Below are positions 1-8,499 of a stretch of 64,000 nt of DNA, in pieces. A program made the translations under genes and the position numbers. The stretch comes from an uncultured Lactobacillus sp. GTDB taxonomy: Bacteria; Bacillota; Bacilli; Lactobacillales; Lactobacillaceae. The stretch is taken from assembly GCF_944327175.1 (NCBI RefSeq), contig NZ_CALVGT010000058.1, forward strand, positions 1 to 64,000, written 5' to 3'. The notes under the pieces were generated by a model. It was not told the origin of the DNA. It searched no databases and saw only the letters and a list, made by a program, of their open reading frames with translations. How positions within the stretch are numbered: position 1 is the first letter of the stretch; each line of letters starts with the position of its first letter.

Positions 1-52
1 ACTGGCAAAAAGCAGAGCAAAAGCTTTCTCTGTACGAATTTAAGTAAAAAGA

Positions 53-111
53 GGCTGGCAAGCCCTATCCCTCCACCCATTGAAATAGGTGGAATCCCGG
101 GCTTGCCAGCC
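53..111. repeat. Large two-tier inverted repeat
   Basis: A perfect 13-bp inverted repeat (53-65 with 99-111, core GGCTGGCAAGCCC) encloses a second inverted repeat, TCCACC/GGTGGA, near 72-93. The result is a 59-base extended hairpin. It is not followed by a clear T-run on either strand, so it is not an obvious terminator. It could be the 3' structure of an upstream gene outside the window, or a dispersed palindromic element. Bases 1-52 hold nothing I can identify. Confidence 0.6.
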
Positions 112-133
112 ATTGACAATCATTGAAAAGAAG

Positions 134-164
134 AAAAAGTGCTAGACGGGAGCTAGCACTTTTT
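134..164. terminator. Bidirectional rho-independent terminator
   Basis: A 12-bp perfect stem (134-145 with 153-164) has a 7-base loop, with A5 on the left and T5 on the right, so it can work on both strands. It probably ends a plus-strand gene that lies left of the window. Confidence 0.75.
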
Positions 165-185
165 CATTTGATCTGAAAAGGACAA

Positions 186-218
186 GAAAAAAGGCAAGCT
201 CCAGAGGAACTTGCCTTT
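186..218 (-). terminator. Terminator of the tRNA pair
   Basis: AAAGGCAAG (190-198) pairs with CTTGCCTTT (210-218). Read on the minus strand it is followed by a T-run (186-192), just downstream of the tRNA-Gln gene. Confidence 0.8.
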
Positions 219-226
219 CGGTATTA

Positions 227-299
227 TTGCGATGTCCGGGCTCGAACCGGAACATTATGGATTCAGAGTCCACTGCCTTACCAATTTGGCTACATCGCA
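227..299 (-). tRNA. tRNA-Gln (anticodon CTG)
   Basis: A full cloverleaf is readable on the minus strand. The acceptor stem is TGCGATG/CATCGCA, the T-arm contains GTTCGAGCC, and the 7-base anticodon loop CTCTGAA between GTGGA and TCCAT gives anticodon CTG, reading CAG. CCA is not encoded. The gene lies 5 bp downstream of tRNA-Glu and probably shares its transcript. A C34 tRNA-Gln suits a genome rich in G-ending codons; the more general TTG isoacceptor is presumably elsewhere. Confidence 0.9.
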
Positions 300-304
300 G
301 TAAA

Positions 305-376
305 TCACCCGTACGAGAATTGAACTCATGACTCCACCTTGAGAGGGTAGCGTCTTAACCACTTGACCAACGGGCG
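305..376 (-). tRNA. tRNA-Glu (anticodon CTC)
   Basis: On the minus strand the acceptor stem CGCCCGT pairs with ACGGGTG (one G-U pair). The D-arm is GGTCAAGTGGTTAAGAC and the T-arm contains GTTCAATTC. The anticodon loop CTCTCAA lies between CTACC and GGTGG, giving anticodon CTC, which reads GAG. CCA is not encoded. It is first in a two-tRNA minus-strand unit with tRNA-Gln. Confidence 0.9.
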
Positions 377-474
377 AAGTTTGTGTTCGAATTACCGACA
401 TTCATTATTATGCTTTCTTTGCAAGAAAAAGTCAAGGCTCCAGACAAAAAAAGTCTAAAATTTTTTCAGGCTGG

Positions 475-503
475 CTTGGAAAGGCTGAAAACTGCCGTAT
501 AAT
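475..503 (+). promoter_or_regulatory. Promoter of serine hydrolase gene
   Basis: The -10 box TATAAT lies at 498-503, with a -35-like CTTGGA at 475-480 and 17-bp spacing. It is 43 bp upstream of the hydrolase start. Confidence 0.65.
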
Positions 504-545
504 AGAGCTAATTGCCTGTTCGGGCCTTTTAGAAAGGAGTCACGC

Positions 546-1550
546 TTGCTTAATTTTCCTAAAACCCAGCTGCTGATTGAAAGCCTGGTTTCTGAAAGAA
601 TTGTTCCCGGAGTCAACTACGCCCTTTTAAAAGGGGACCAGGTCTTTGCCTCGACCTTGGGCTTTGCCAGCATCTACCCGGCCAAAAGCCAGCTGAGCCC
701 CTTTGCCTACTATGACTTAGCCAGCTGCACCAAGGTTTTGGCCACGACGGCTGCTTTCTTGCAGCTGAGGGAAGAGGGAAAGATTGACTTTGCTGACTCC
801 TTGCAAAAATACGTGCCAGAATTCAAGGACGGCCGGGTCCGGCTCAGCCATCTTTTGACCCATACTTCTGGCATCCGGGGCTGGATCGAAAACCGGAACG
901 CCTTGTCCGGTCCGGAATTAATGAGGGCGATCGTGGGCTTGCCGGTGACCAGCGAGTTTAACCGGGTGGTTCGCTACGCTGATACCAACTTCGTCCTTTT
1001 AGGCCTGGTTTTAGAGCGGATTACAGGCAAAGCAGTCCAGGATCTGGCCAGCGAGCGGATCTTTCAGCCGGCTGGCTTGATGGAAACGACTTTTGCCCCG
1101 CCAAAAGAGGAGTGCGTGCCAACGGAACTAGTTGACGGCCAGGTCATTCAAGGCTTTGTTCATGACCCTAAGGGCCAGCAACTGGGCCGGCGGTGCGGGT
1201 CAGCTGGCCTGTTCAGTACCGTCAGCGACCTGGTCAAAATGGGGCAGGGCTACATGGGGGTCAGTGACCTTTTGCCATTAAAGAGAGAGACGATCCAGGA
1301 CCTCTACCAGGTCAAGACACCAGCGGGGTTAAAGGCCCGGTCCTGGGGCTGGAACCTGCTCTTTGACCCTAAGGAAAACTATCCCATTATCTACCACACC
1401 GGTTTTACCGGCACTTTGGTCTTGTTTGACCAGGTCAAGCAGTCCGGCTTGATTCTTTTGACCAACCGGGTTCACCCTTCCCGGCATAATCAGATCTTTT
1501 TGACCATGCGCAGCCGGATCATCAACGCTTTTTTGCAGGAAAACCGCTAG
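546..1550 (+). CDS. Serine hydrolase, beta-lactamase/class C-like family
   Basis: This 334-residue protein has the fold signature of the class C beta-lactamase / DD-peptidase-like serine hydrolases. The SxxK nucleophile motif is S60-C-T-K63, a YAD takes the place of the YxN motif near residue 143, and an HTG stands near residue 282 in place of KTG. No signal peptide is visible, so it is probably cytoplasmic. Many family members are esterases or peptide hydrolases rather than antibiotic-hydrolysing enzymes, and the substrate cannot be told from sequence. The start is TTG at 546, supported by AGAAAGGAG at 531-539. It has its own promoter and is followed 22 bp later by a small membrane-protein gene in the same transcript. 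Confidence 0.8.
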   Translation: MLNFPKTQLLIESLVSERIVPGVNYALLKGDQVFASTLGFASIYPAKSQLSPFAYYDLASCTKVLATTAAFLQLREEGKIDFADSLQKYVPEFKDGRVRLSHLLTHTSGIRGWIENRNALSGPELMRAIVGLPVTSEFNRVVRYADTNFVLLGLVLERITGKAVQDLASERIFQPAGLMETTFAPPKEECVPTELVDGQVIQGFVHDPKGQQLGRRCGSAGLFSTVSDLVKMGQGYMGVSDLLPLKRETIQDLYQVKTPAGLKARSWGWNLLFDPKENYPIIYHTGFTGTLVLFDQVKQSGLILLTNRVHPSRHNQIFLTMRSRIINAFLQENR

Positions 1551-1572
1551 CTAGAAAGAGGAGCAAAATCAC

Positions 1573-1824
1573 ATGAAATTAAGCAATAAGCAAAAGGGCT
1601 GGCTGCTTTTAGCTGTCTATGGCCTGGTCATCATCATCCTGGGCCGTTTTAACAGCCGGATGTCGCCTTATTATGCCATCACCGCTATCGCGGCGTTTGC
1701 CGTGGCCCTAATCGAGGGCCTGCTTTTTGCCTTTAGCAAGAACGCGACCTACAAGGCGGTTGCCTTTTTTGCCGGCTTGGTTGCCTTGATCAACGTAGTC
1801 GCCGTCTTAACCACGGCAATTTAA
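1573..1824 (+). CDS. Small integral membrane protein, function unknown
   Basis: This 83-residue protein is almost entirely hydrophobic, with about three predicted membrane spans (roughly 10-26, 33-52 and 58-80) and a short basic N-terminus (KLSNKQKGW). I do not recognise a named family. The start ATG is preceded by GAAAGAGGAG (1555-1564). It follows the serine hydrolase by 22 bp and ends at a strong terminator, so the two form a small operon. No function is implied beyond membrane location. Confidence 0.7.
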   Translation: MKLSNKQKGWLLLAVYGLVIIILGRFNSRMSPYYAITAIAAFAVALIEGLLFAFSKNATYKAVAFFAGLVALINVVAVLTTAI

Positions 1825-1825
1825 A

Positions 1826-1853
1826 AAATCCCGCGGCTGACCGCGGGATTTTT
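1826..1853. terminator. Bidirectional terminator between convergent genes
   Basis: AATCCCGCGG and CCGCGGGATT form a 10-bp GC-rich stem with a CTGA loop, flanked by A- and T-runs. It ends the hydrolase operon and can also stop murT coming from the other side. Confidence 0.9.
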
Positions 1854-1885
1854 ATTTACTCTTTTACTTACTTGCTTTGCGTATA

Positions 1886-3241
1886 CTAGTTGATTCTTCT
1901 CTTCAAGACGCCCTTGTCGGCAAAGACCTGCCGCAGGTGCAACATGGCCGTGTAGGTTGAGAGAATGTAGATCTTGTCAGTCGGCGCCTTTGCAAAAGCG
2001 GCCAGCAGCTGGTCAAAGTCGCTTTCAATGACCATCTTGTCCGGGTCAAAGCCGGCAACTTCCAGGCGGAAGGCCATGTCCTTGTGCCGCTCACCGCCGA
2101 CGATAACCTGGTCGATCTTGGCCCGGTCCAGGCTTTCAAAGTTTCCGTCCCAGATCCAGCTGGTGTCGATGCCGTCAGCGTGGTGGGCGTTTAAGAGGGC
2201 AGCCAGGCTGTAGTGGTCCTTTTCCGTGTCCAGGAGGCTGAGGACTTCGTTTAAGCCGACCGGGTTCTTGACCAAGATGATGTTGATCTGCTTGCCCTGG
2301 TAGTGGATCAGTTCCTGGCGGCCGAAGATGCGCTTGTTTTTGGCAAAAGCCGCCGCGATTTCATTGGCGGAAACGCCGAATTCTCTGGCGCAGGCAAAGG
2401 CAGCCAGGGCGTTGTAGATGTTGTAGGTACCGCCGATGTTGATGGCGAATTCCTTGCCTTCAATGGTGAACGTGATCCGGCTTGGGGTCTGCTCGCTGAT
2501 TTCTTCCAGCTTGTAGGTCAAATCCGGCCGCTTGTAGCCGCAGTTCGGGCAGAAGAAGTCACCTAGGTTAGCATAGGAAATTGCGTGGTAGTGCAGGATA
2601 TGCTCGCACTTAGGGCAGAGGACCCCGTCAGTGTTGACGGCCGCCTTGAGGCCGTTTTGCGGTTTGTCCTGGTCAGTTTCAAAGCCAAAGAAGACTTTTG
2701 GATTCGGCAGGTCGACTGAAGAGAAGATGCTGGCGTCCCCGTTAGCGATGATGGTTGCCTCTGGTGCCAGCTTGATGCCGTTGACGATCTTTTCATAGGT
2801 CGTGTAGATTTCCCCGTAACGGTCCATCTGGTCTCTGAAAATATTGGTCAAGACAAAGGCCTTGGGGTGGACCAACTGGGTTACAGCCTTGACATTGGCT
2901 TCATCGACTTCCAAAACGGCCAGTTTCCGGCTGCTTTTTTTCTGGCCATGAGCCAAAAAGGCGGTCACGATCCCCTGGGCCATGTTGGAGCCGGAGGGGT
3001 TGGTCAAAATGTCACCGTATTTTTCCTTCAAGGTCTGGGTGATGAGGGCCGTGGTCATGGTCTTGCCGTTGGTCCCGGTAACGATAATGGTCTCGTAGTC
3101 CTTGCCCAGCTGCTCAAGGACGTTTGGGTCAAGCTTCATGGCCAGCTTGCCGGGGAAGCTGGTCCCGCCCTTCAAGACATTGTGCAGGAACCAGTAAGAT
3201 GACTTGCCGGCAAAAGTTGCGATGTTGGATTTAAAACTCAT
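1886..3241 (-). CDS. murT: Lipid II isoglutaminyl synthase, Mur-ligase-like subunit
   Basis: MurT activates the alpha-carboxyl of D-Glu in the lipid II stem peptide; with the glutaminase GatD it amidates D-Glu to D-isoglutamine. The protein has 451 residues. It shows the Mur ligase P-loop GTNGKT (56-61), a four-cysteine zinc-ribbon insertion typical of MurT (C209, C212, C231, C234), and a C-terminal DGIDTSWIWD motif (356-365) matching the family's catalytic-Asp region. I place the start at 3241, where AGGGAG precedes the ATG by a normal distance; an in-frame extension to 3286 lacks a ribosome site. murT is normally followed by gatD, but here the next gene downstream is a convergent membrane protein, so GatD must be encoded elsewhere. 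Confidence 0.9.
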   Translation of the reverse strand: MSFKSNIATFAGKSSYWFLHNVLKGGTSFPGKLAMKLDPNVLEQLGKDYETIIVTGTNGKTMTTALITQTLKEKYGDILTNPSGSNMAQGIVTAFLAHGQKKSSRKLAVLEVDEANVKAVTQLVHPKAFVLTNIFRDQMDRYGEIYTTYEKIVNGIKLAPEATIIANGDASIFSSVDLPNPKVFFGFETDQDKPQNGLKAAVNTDGVLCPKCEHILHYHAISYANLGDFFCPNCGYKRPDLTYKLEEISEQTPSRITFTIEGKEFAINIGGTYNIYNALAAFACAREFGVSANEIAAAFAKNKRIFGRQELIHYQGKQINIILVKNPVGLNEVLSLLDTEKDHYSLAALLNAHHADGIDTSWIWDGNFESLDRAKIDQVIVGGERHKDMAFRLEVAGFDPDKMVIESDFDQLLAAFAKAPTDKIYILSTYTAMLHLRQVFADKGVLKRRIN

Positions 3242-3319
3242 GATTAACTCCCTATTCTGCATTAAAACTATGATAAATCTTACCATAAGACGGAAAGTTT
3301 AGCGGGGAAAATGCGACGC

Positions 3320-3348
3320 TTTTAAACTTTTGCAAAATACACTATACT
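3320..3348 (+). promoter_or_regulatory. tdk promoter
   Basis: TATACT (3343-3348) is the -10 box, with TTTTAA (3320-3325) as a weak -35 at 17-bp spacing. It fires away from murT, so the 3242-3381 interval is a divergent promoter region. Confidence 0.55.
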
Positions 3349-3381
3349 TATTTGAGCGAGATTAATACAAAGGTGGAGAAT

Positions 3382-3984
3382 ATGGCACAGTTTTTTTTCG
3401 AATACGGAGCGATGGGCAGCGGCAAGACGATTGAAATCTTGAAGGTTGCCCACAACTACGAAATTCAAGGACGCAAGGTGGCTTTATTGACCAGCAGTGT
3501 TGATACCCGGTCTGGCCGCGGCGTGGTGGCTTCCCGGATCGGGCTCAGCCGCAGCGCCCAGCCGATTGAGCCGGACCTGGACCTCTTTGAATACATCGCG
3601 GCTTTGAACCAGCAAGAGCAGGAGTCTGACGGCCACCCCTTAGCGGCGGTCTTGATCGATGAGGCCCAGTTCTTAAAAAAGGACCAGGTCATCCAGTGTG
3701 CCCGGGTCGTGGACGACTTGCACATTCCGGTGATGGCCTTTGGCTTGAAGAATGATTTTCAGAACCATCTTTTTGAAGGCAGTGAGTATCTTTTGCTTTA
3801 TGCTGATAAAATAGAAGAGATGAAGACGATTTGCCACTTTTGCGGGCACAAGGCAACCATGGCCCTGCGCTACAAGGACGGTTTGCCCGTCTATGAGGGC
3901 GAGCAGGTGCAGATTGGCGGCGACGAGGCCTACTACCCGGTCTGCCGTTTCCACTATTTCCACCCCGATCAGGCAAGAGACTAG
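3382..3984 (+). CDS. tdk: Thymidine kinase
   Basis: This type II thymidine kinase phosphorylates thymidine (or deoxyuridine) with ATP in pyrimidine salvage in the cytoplasm. The 200 residues carry the P-loop GAMGSGKT (9-16), the Walker B/catalytic region DEAQF (D93, E94) and a zinc site formed by C151, C154, C188 and H191. I place the start at ATG 3382, 4 bp after AGGTGGAG. A TTG in frame at 3352 lies only 4 bp after the -10 box and has no ribosome site. It precedes prfA by 23 bp, the usual Firmicutes order. Confidence 0.95.
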   Translation: MAQFFFEYGAMGSGKTIEILKVAHNYEIQGRKVALLTSSVDTRSGRGVVASRIGLSRSAQPIEPDLDLFEYIAALNQQEQESDGHPLAAVLIDEAQFLKKDQVIQCARVVDDLHIPVMAFGLKNDFQNHLFEGSEYLLLYADKIEEMKTICHFCGHKATMALRYKDGLPVYEGEQVQIGGDEAYYPVCRFHYFHPDQARD

Positions 3985-4007
3985 TTTTTATTGGAAGGAT
4001 TGATTAA

Positions 4008-5093
4008 ATGGATAATGTAATGGCACAGCTAGAAAGCTTGGAAGTGCGCTATGAAGAAATTCAGGAAATGATGGCGGACCCGGAAGTCATCGCTGACACC
4101 AAGCGCTACATGGAAATTACCAAGGAAGAAGCTGACATGCGGGAAGTCGTGCAGAAGTTCCGCAAGTTCAAGGCCGACAAGGAAGAAATCGCCGGCAACA
4201 AGGAAATCATCGCTGACGGTTCAGACGCTGAGCTGGTTGAGATGGCCAAGATGGAAAACTCGGAGCTGGAAGATGAAATCAGCCAGCTGGAAAACGAAAT
4301 CAAGATCTTGATGCTGCCAAAGGACCCTAACGATGATAAGGACATCATCATGGAAATCCGGGGGGCAGCCGGCGGAGATGAAGCTTCCCTGTTCGCGGGC
4401 GACCTTTTGCGGATGTATGAAAAGTACGCGGAAAACCAAGGCTGGAACGTCTCGATTGTCGACAGCGAACAAACTGAAGTTGGCGGCTACAAGCGGGTGG
4501 ACATCATGATTACCGGCAGCAAGGTCTACTCCAAGCTGAAATATGAAAACGGGGCCCACCGGGTGCAGCGGATTCCAGTAACTGAATCTGCCGGCCGGGT
4601 GCACACTTCAACTGCCACTGTTGCCGTCATGCCAGAATATGAGCAAGTCGACATCGACCTTGATCCAAAGGACATCCGGGTGGACGTCTACCGGTCATCC
4701 GGTGCGGGCGGTCAGCACATCAACAAGACTTCCAGTGCCGTCAGAATGACCCACTTGCCAACTGGTATTGTAGTTGCCATGCAGGACCAGCGGTCCCAGC
4801 AGCAAAACCGGGCCAAGGCCATGGAAATTTTGAAGTCCCGGGTTTATGACTACTACGAAAGCCAGAACCGGGACAAGTATGACGCCAAGCGGAAGAATGC
4901 GGTCGGGACTGGTGACCGGTCTGAAAGAATCAGAACCTACAACTATCCGCAAAACCGGGTGACTGACCACCGGATCGGCCTCACTTTGAACAAATTGGAC
5001 CGGATCATGAACGGGGAACTGGACGAAGTCATCGATGCTTTGACGGTTTACTACCAAACCAAGCAATTAGAGGAGCTGGCAGAAAATGCCTAA
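4008..5093 (+). CDS. prfA: Peptide chain release factor 1
   Basis: RF1 reads UAA and UAG in the ribosomal A site and triggers hydrolysis of peptidyl-tRNA. The 361 residues match the family length. The codon-recognition motif PVT is at 190-192 and the catalytic GGQ at 234-236, inside [15 protein letters not shown]. The Gln of GGQ is the methylation target of PrmC, whose gene follows with an 8-base overlap, so the enzyme and its substrate are probably translationally coupled. Confidence 0.97.
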   Translation: MDNVMAQLESLEVRYEEIQEMMADPEVIADTKRYMEITKEEADMREVVQKFRKFKADKEEIAGNKEIIADGSDAELVEMAKMENSELEDEISQLENEIKILMLPKDPNDDKDIIMEIRGAAGGDEASLFAGDLLRMYEKYAENQGWNVSIVDSEQTEVGGYKRVDIMITGSKVYSKLKYENGAHRVQRIPVTESAGRVHTSTATVAVMPEYEQVDIDLDPKDIRVDVYRSSGAGGQHINKTSSAVRMTHLPTGIVVAMQDQRSQQQNRAKAMEILKSRVYDYYESQNRDKYDAKRKNAVGTGDRSERIRTYNYPQNRVTDHRIGLTLNKLDRIMNGELDEVIDALTVYYQTKQLEELAENA

Positions 5094-5928
5094 GAGTTTA
5101 CGAGAAATGCGGATTGAGGCCAGTGAACTGGCTGAAAGCGCCCGGAACGAGGAAATCGACTTTCTTTTGGCTGAACGGCTGGGCCTGACACCAAGCCAGT
5201 TTCAGCTTAAGCAGGAAATGGAATTGTCTGACAGCGAAGTCAAGCAGGCCAGAAAGGACATGAAGCGCCTGGCTAAAGGGGACTCACCCCAGTATATCCT
5301 GGGCTATGCCTGGTTTTTAGACTACCGCTTGCGGGTGGCCAAAGGCGTGCTTATTCCCCGCTTTGAAACCGAAGAATTGGTTGAATGGGCCCTGGCGCAC
5401 TTAAAAGACGGCGATACTGTCCTTGACCTGGGAACCGGGTCAGGCAATATTACGGTGGCCCTGGCCAAGGAAGCTGAAAGCAAGGGGATCAAGGACCTGC
5501 ATTTTTACGCCAGTGACATTAAGGACACCCCGCTCAGAATCAGTGAAGAGAACTTTTTGGACTACGGCCTGGACGTAACCACCCGCAAGGCCAATGTTTT
5601 GCTGGGCCTGGGCAAGTTTGACCTGATCATTTCCAACCCGCCTTATATCAAGCCCAGTGAGAAGAACATGATGGACAAGAGCGTTCTGGCCAATGAGCCG
5701 GAAGAAGCCTTGTTCGGCGGCCAGGATGGCCTGGCCTTTTACCGGAAGTTCGCTGAAGAAGTCAGAGACCACTTAAATCCGGGCGGCCGCTTCTTCATGG
5801 AATTCGGCTTTAGCGAGGAAGATGAGCTGAAGACCCTGTTTGCTGAAAAATTGCCGGACTTTAAGGTGGAATTCCGCCGGGACATGGCCGGCAAGCCGCG
5901 GATGTTGTTTGGGGAGTGGCAGAAATAA
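5086..5928 (+). CDS. prmC: Release factor glutamine methyltransferase
   Basis: PrmC (HemK) uses S-adenosylmethionine to N5-methylate the Gln of the GGQ motif in release factors. The 280-residue protein has a helical N-terminal domain that binds the release factor, an SAM-binding LDLGTGSG motif around 113-122 and the catalytic NPPY at 184-187. The start ATG overlaps the end of prfA by 8 bases. Its stop overlaps the next start in TAATG. Confidence 0.96.
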   Translation: MPKSLREMRIEASELAESARNEEIDFLLAERLGLTPSQFQLKQEMELSDSEVKQARKDMKRLAKGDSPQYILGYAWFLDYRLRVAKGVLIPRFETEELVEWALAHLKDGDTVLDLGTGSGNITVALAKEAESKGIKDLHFYASDIKDTPLRISEENFLDYGLDVTTRKANVLLGLGKFDLIISNPPYIKPSEKNMMDKSVLANEPEEALFGGQDGLAFYRKFAEEVRDHLNPGGRFFMEFGFSEEDELKTLFAEKLPDFKVEFRRDMAGKPRMLFGEWQK

Positions 5929-6923
5929 TGGAAACCAAGATTTTTAAACGGGAACAATTAGATGAAGCAGCCCGCCTGCTTGGGCAAGGAGAATTAGTTG
6001 CCTTTCCGACGGAAACTGTTTATGGCCTGGGGGCTTTGGCCACCCGGGATGATTCAGTCAAAAAGGTTTACGCGGCCAAGGGCCGGCCTAGCGACAACCC
6101 CTTGATCGTGACCGTGGCTGACGAAGCCATGATGCGGCCTTACGCTAAGGAAGTGCCGGAGCGGGCAGAGAAGTTGATCAAGCATTTTTGGCCTGGTCCT
6201 TTGACCATCCTGCTTTTTGCCAAAGAAGGGGCCCTGCCGGAATCAGTAACCGGGGGCCTGCCAACTGCTGCCTTCCGCTGCCCGGATGACCAGCTGACCC
6301 ATGACTTGATTGCCAAGCTTGGCTACCCAATCGTCGGGCCTTCAGCCAACACTTCAACCAAGCCGAGTCCAACCACGGCCCAGCATGTCTATCATGACTT
6401 AAAGGGCAAGATTGCCGGGATTGTTGATGGCGGTGAAACTGAAGTGGGCCTAGAATCAACCATCGTCGACTTGTCAGTTAATCCAGCGGTCGTTTTGCGG
6501 CCAGGCAAGATCACCCCAGAAGAAATCAGTCAGGTTTTAGGCGAAGAAGTTTTGATCAACCGGGGCCAGGTAAGTGACAAAGACGTGCCGAAGGCGCCGG
6601 GGATGAAGTACCGCCATTACGCGCCAAGTGCCCAGGTTTACGTGGTCGACCAGGCGGAAACTTTTGCCAAGCTGGACCTGGATGCTTCCTGCGGGGTCAT
6701 GGCAACTAGTGACCTTTTGGAAAAATTACCAGTTCCTGAGGAAAATAAGTTCAATTTAGGCAAAAATCTGACAGAGGCTGATCACAACCTGTTTGCCGGC
6801 CTCCGCTATTTTGACGACCGGCAAGAAATTAAAACTATTTATGTAGAGGGCTTTGATCAAGGAGAGGAAAGCCTGGCCTACATGAACCGGTTAAACAAGG
6901 CTGCTGGCGGCCATCATGTCTAA
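5928..6923 (+). CDS. ywlC: L-threonylcarbamoyladenylate synthase (Sua5/YwlC)
   Basis: This enzyme makes threonylcarbamoyl-AMP from threonine, bicarbonate and ATP, the first step of tRNA t6A37 synthesis. At about 331 residues it is the long form: a YrdC/TsaC domain (about 1-205, with KGRPSDNPL near 53-61 and the SANTSTKPS stretch near 142) and a C-terminal Sua5 domain. I prefer ATG 5928, which overlaps the prmC stop as TAATG and has GGGGAG 11 bases upstream. A GTG at 5916 would add four residues. Confidence 0.93.
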   Translation: METKIFKREQLDEAARLLGQGELVAFPTETVYGLGALATRDDSVKKVYAAKGRPSDNPLIVTVADEAMMRPYAKEVPERAEKLIKHFWPGPLTILLFAKEGALPESVTGGLPTAAFRCPDDQLTHDLIAKLGYPIVGPSANTSTKPSPTTAQHVYHDLKGKIAGIVDGGETEVGLESTIVDLSVNPAVVLRPGKITPEEISQVLGEEVLINRGQVSDKDVPKAPGMKYRHYAPSAQVYVVDQAETFAKLDLDASCGVMATSDLLEKLPVPEENKFNLGKNLTEADHNLFAGLRYFDDRQEIKTIYVEGFDQGEESLAYMNRLNKAAGGHHV

Positions 6924-6944
6924 CCTGGACGATTTGATGCTTGT

Positions 6945-6978
6945 AAAAAAGAAATGGCTTTAAACCATTTCTTTTTTT
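6945..6978 (+). terminator. Terminator of the tdk-ywlC unit
   Basis: AAAAAAGAAATGG and CCATTTCTTTTTT form a 13-bp stem ending in a T-run. It separates ywlC from upp. Confidence 0.85.
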
Positions 6979-6981
6979 ATT

Positions 6982-6987
6982 TATAAT
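6982..6987 (+). promoter_or_regulatory. upp -10 box
   Basis: TATAAT sits directly after the preceding terminator and 36 bp upstream of upp. The T-rich terminator tail occupies the -35 position, and no good -35 hexamer is visible. Confidence 0.55.
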
Positions 6988-7022
6988 AGAGAGGACATGG
7001 TATTTTTGAATGGAGGAACTAT

Positions 7023-7652
7023 ATGGGAAAGTTCACTGTGTTAAACCATCCATTGATTCAGCACAAGCTGACGATTATTCGCCGCAAGGAAACTGGATCA
7101 AATGAATTTCGGAGAATCGTTGGCGAAATTGCTGGTCTGATGACCTACGAAATCACCCGCGACCTGCCTTTGCAAGACGTTGAAATCGAAACGCCAATGG
7201 GCAAGACGGTGCAAAAGGAACTGGCCGGCAAGAAATTGACCATCGTGCCAATCCTGCGGGCCGGCATGGGCATGGTCAACGGGGTTTTGGAAATGATTCC
7301 GTCAGCCAAGGTCGGTGTCGTTGGCATGTACCGTGACGAAGAAACCTTGAAGCCGGTAGAATACTTCTTCAAGGTTCCTAAGGACGTTACGGAACGTGAA
7401 TGCCTGGTTGTTGACCCGATGCTGGCTACTGGCGGTTCCGCCAACCTGGCTATCGAAGCTTTGAAGAAGCGGGGCGTGACTGACATCAAGCTGGCTGTCC
7501 TGGTTGCTGCTCCAGAAGGCGTTAAGGCTGTGCAAAACGAACATCCGGACGTTGACATTTACGCGGCTGCCCTTGATGACAAGCTCTTGCCAAACGGCTA
7601 CATCTTCCCAGGTTTAGGGGATGCAGGTGACCGAATCTTTGGGACTAAATAA
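7023..7652 (+). CDS. upp: Uracil phosphoribosyltransferase
   Basis: Upp converts uracil and PRPP to UMP in pyrimidine salvage. The 209-residue protein has the standard family length, the conserved [10 protein letters not shown] segment near 78-87, the PRPP-binding motif [12 protein letters not shown] near 127-138 and the uracil-binding [13 protein letters not shown] at the C-terminus. The start ATG follows TGGAGG at 7011-7016. In many Firmicutes glyA stands between ywlC and upp; here it does not. Confidence 0.97.
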   Translation: MGKFTVLNHPLIQHKLTIIRRKETGSNEFRRIVGEIAGLMTYEITRDLPLQDVEIETPMGKTVQKELAGKKLTIVPILRAGMGMVNGVLEMIPSAKVGVVGMYRDEETLKPVEYFFKVPKDVTERECLVVDPMLATGGSANLAIEALKKRGVTDIKLAVLVAAPEGVKAVQNEHPDVDIYAAALDDKLLPNGYIFPGLGDAGDRIFGTK

Positions 7653-7707
7653 TTAAAAAAGTCGCTATAAAAGCGATTGCAAAAGTTCCAATTCATTTTT
7701 ATTGGTG

Positions 7708-7713
7708 TACAAT
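7708..7713 (+). promoter_or_regulatory. atp operon -10 box
   Basis: TACAAT stands 48 bp before atpB. The best -35 is a weak TTCCAA (7686-7691) at 16-bp spacing. A short hairpin (TCGCT/AGCGA, near 7662-7676) precedes it but lacks a T-run. Confidence 0.5.
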
Positions 7714-7761
7714 AAATGACGTGTTCGAAGAATTCAACACAAGAAGGGAGGTCACGAAGAA

Positions 7762-8481
7762 TTGGAGAAATCACTTGTCTTCAATATTAACGGTACCGGA
7801 CTGAATGTCGACTTGGTCGGCATTATCGGTTCGACCTTGATGGCAATTGTGGTTTTTGCCATTTGTTACGCTCTTTCACGTAAAGTTGAAATGAAACCGA
7901 ACAAGAAACAAAATGTCCTGGAATACCTGATCGATTTTACCGACGGGATTGTCAAGGACAACGTCGAAGACCCGGCTGCGCAAAAACATCTGTCTCTTTA
8001 CGCCTTTGTTTTGTTCCTTTTCATCTTCTGCTTGAATCAACTAGGGTTGTTCTTGGAAGTGAAAGTCGGTGACTATATGGTCATCAAATCACCAACTGCT
8101 GATCCAGTGACGACGATGTCGTTCGCGATGATGACCTTGCTTCTGTCGTTTACCTTCGGGATTCAGAAATTTGGCACGAAGGGCTACCTGCAGAACTATG
8201 CACGTCCTGTCGGTTTTCTTTTGCCGATTAACATCATTGAAGAATTTACCAACTTCTTGACGTTATCGCTGCGTCTCTACGGTAATATTTTTGCGGGTGA
8301 AGTCCTGCTGACCCTGATTGGGAACCAGCTGGGGCCAAGCATGGGGATTGTAACCAGAATCCTGGCTGCGCCGCTCGCAATGATCTGGCAAGGTTTCTCT
8401 GTCTTCATTGGCTCTATCCAGGCGTATGTTTTTGTAACCCTTTCTATGGTTTATATTGGCAAGAAGGTTACACAAGAATAA
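7762..8481 (+). CDS. atpB: ATP synthase Fo subunit a
   Basis: Subunit a forms the proton half-channels of the membrane Fo sector next to the c-ring. The 239-residue protein has about five to six membrane spans. The essential arginine is R171 in the LSLRLYGN motif. The start is TTG at 7762, preceded by AAGAAGGGAGG (7741-7751). It is the first gene of the operon; no atpI is present upstream. In fermentative lactic acid bacteria this enzyme mainly runs as an ATP-driven proton pump for pH homeostasis. Confidence 0.96.
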   Translation: MEKSLVFNINGTGLNVDLVGIIGSTLMAIVVFAICYALSRKVEMKPNKKQNVLEYLIDFTDGIVKDNVEDPAAQKHLSLYAFVLFLFIFCLNQLGLFLEVKVGDYMVIKSPTADPVTTMSFAMMTLLLSFTFGIQKFGTKGYLQNYARPVGFLLPINIIEEFTNFLTLSLRLYGNIFAGEVLLTLIGNQLGPSMGIVTRILAAPLAMIWQGFSVFIGSIQAYVFVTLSMVYIGKKVTQE

Positions 8482-8499
8482 TTTTTCGGAGGTTTTATT

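Noticed and set aside
3352..3381. TTG start giving a ten-residue longer thymidine kinase
   Set aside because: It lies four bases after the -10 box and lacks a ribosome site; ATG 3382 has AGGTGGAG.
7660..7680. Terminator after upp
   Set aside because: The TCGCT/AGCGA hairpin is only five base pairs and has no T-run, so upp may read into the atp operon.
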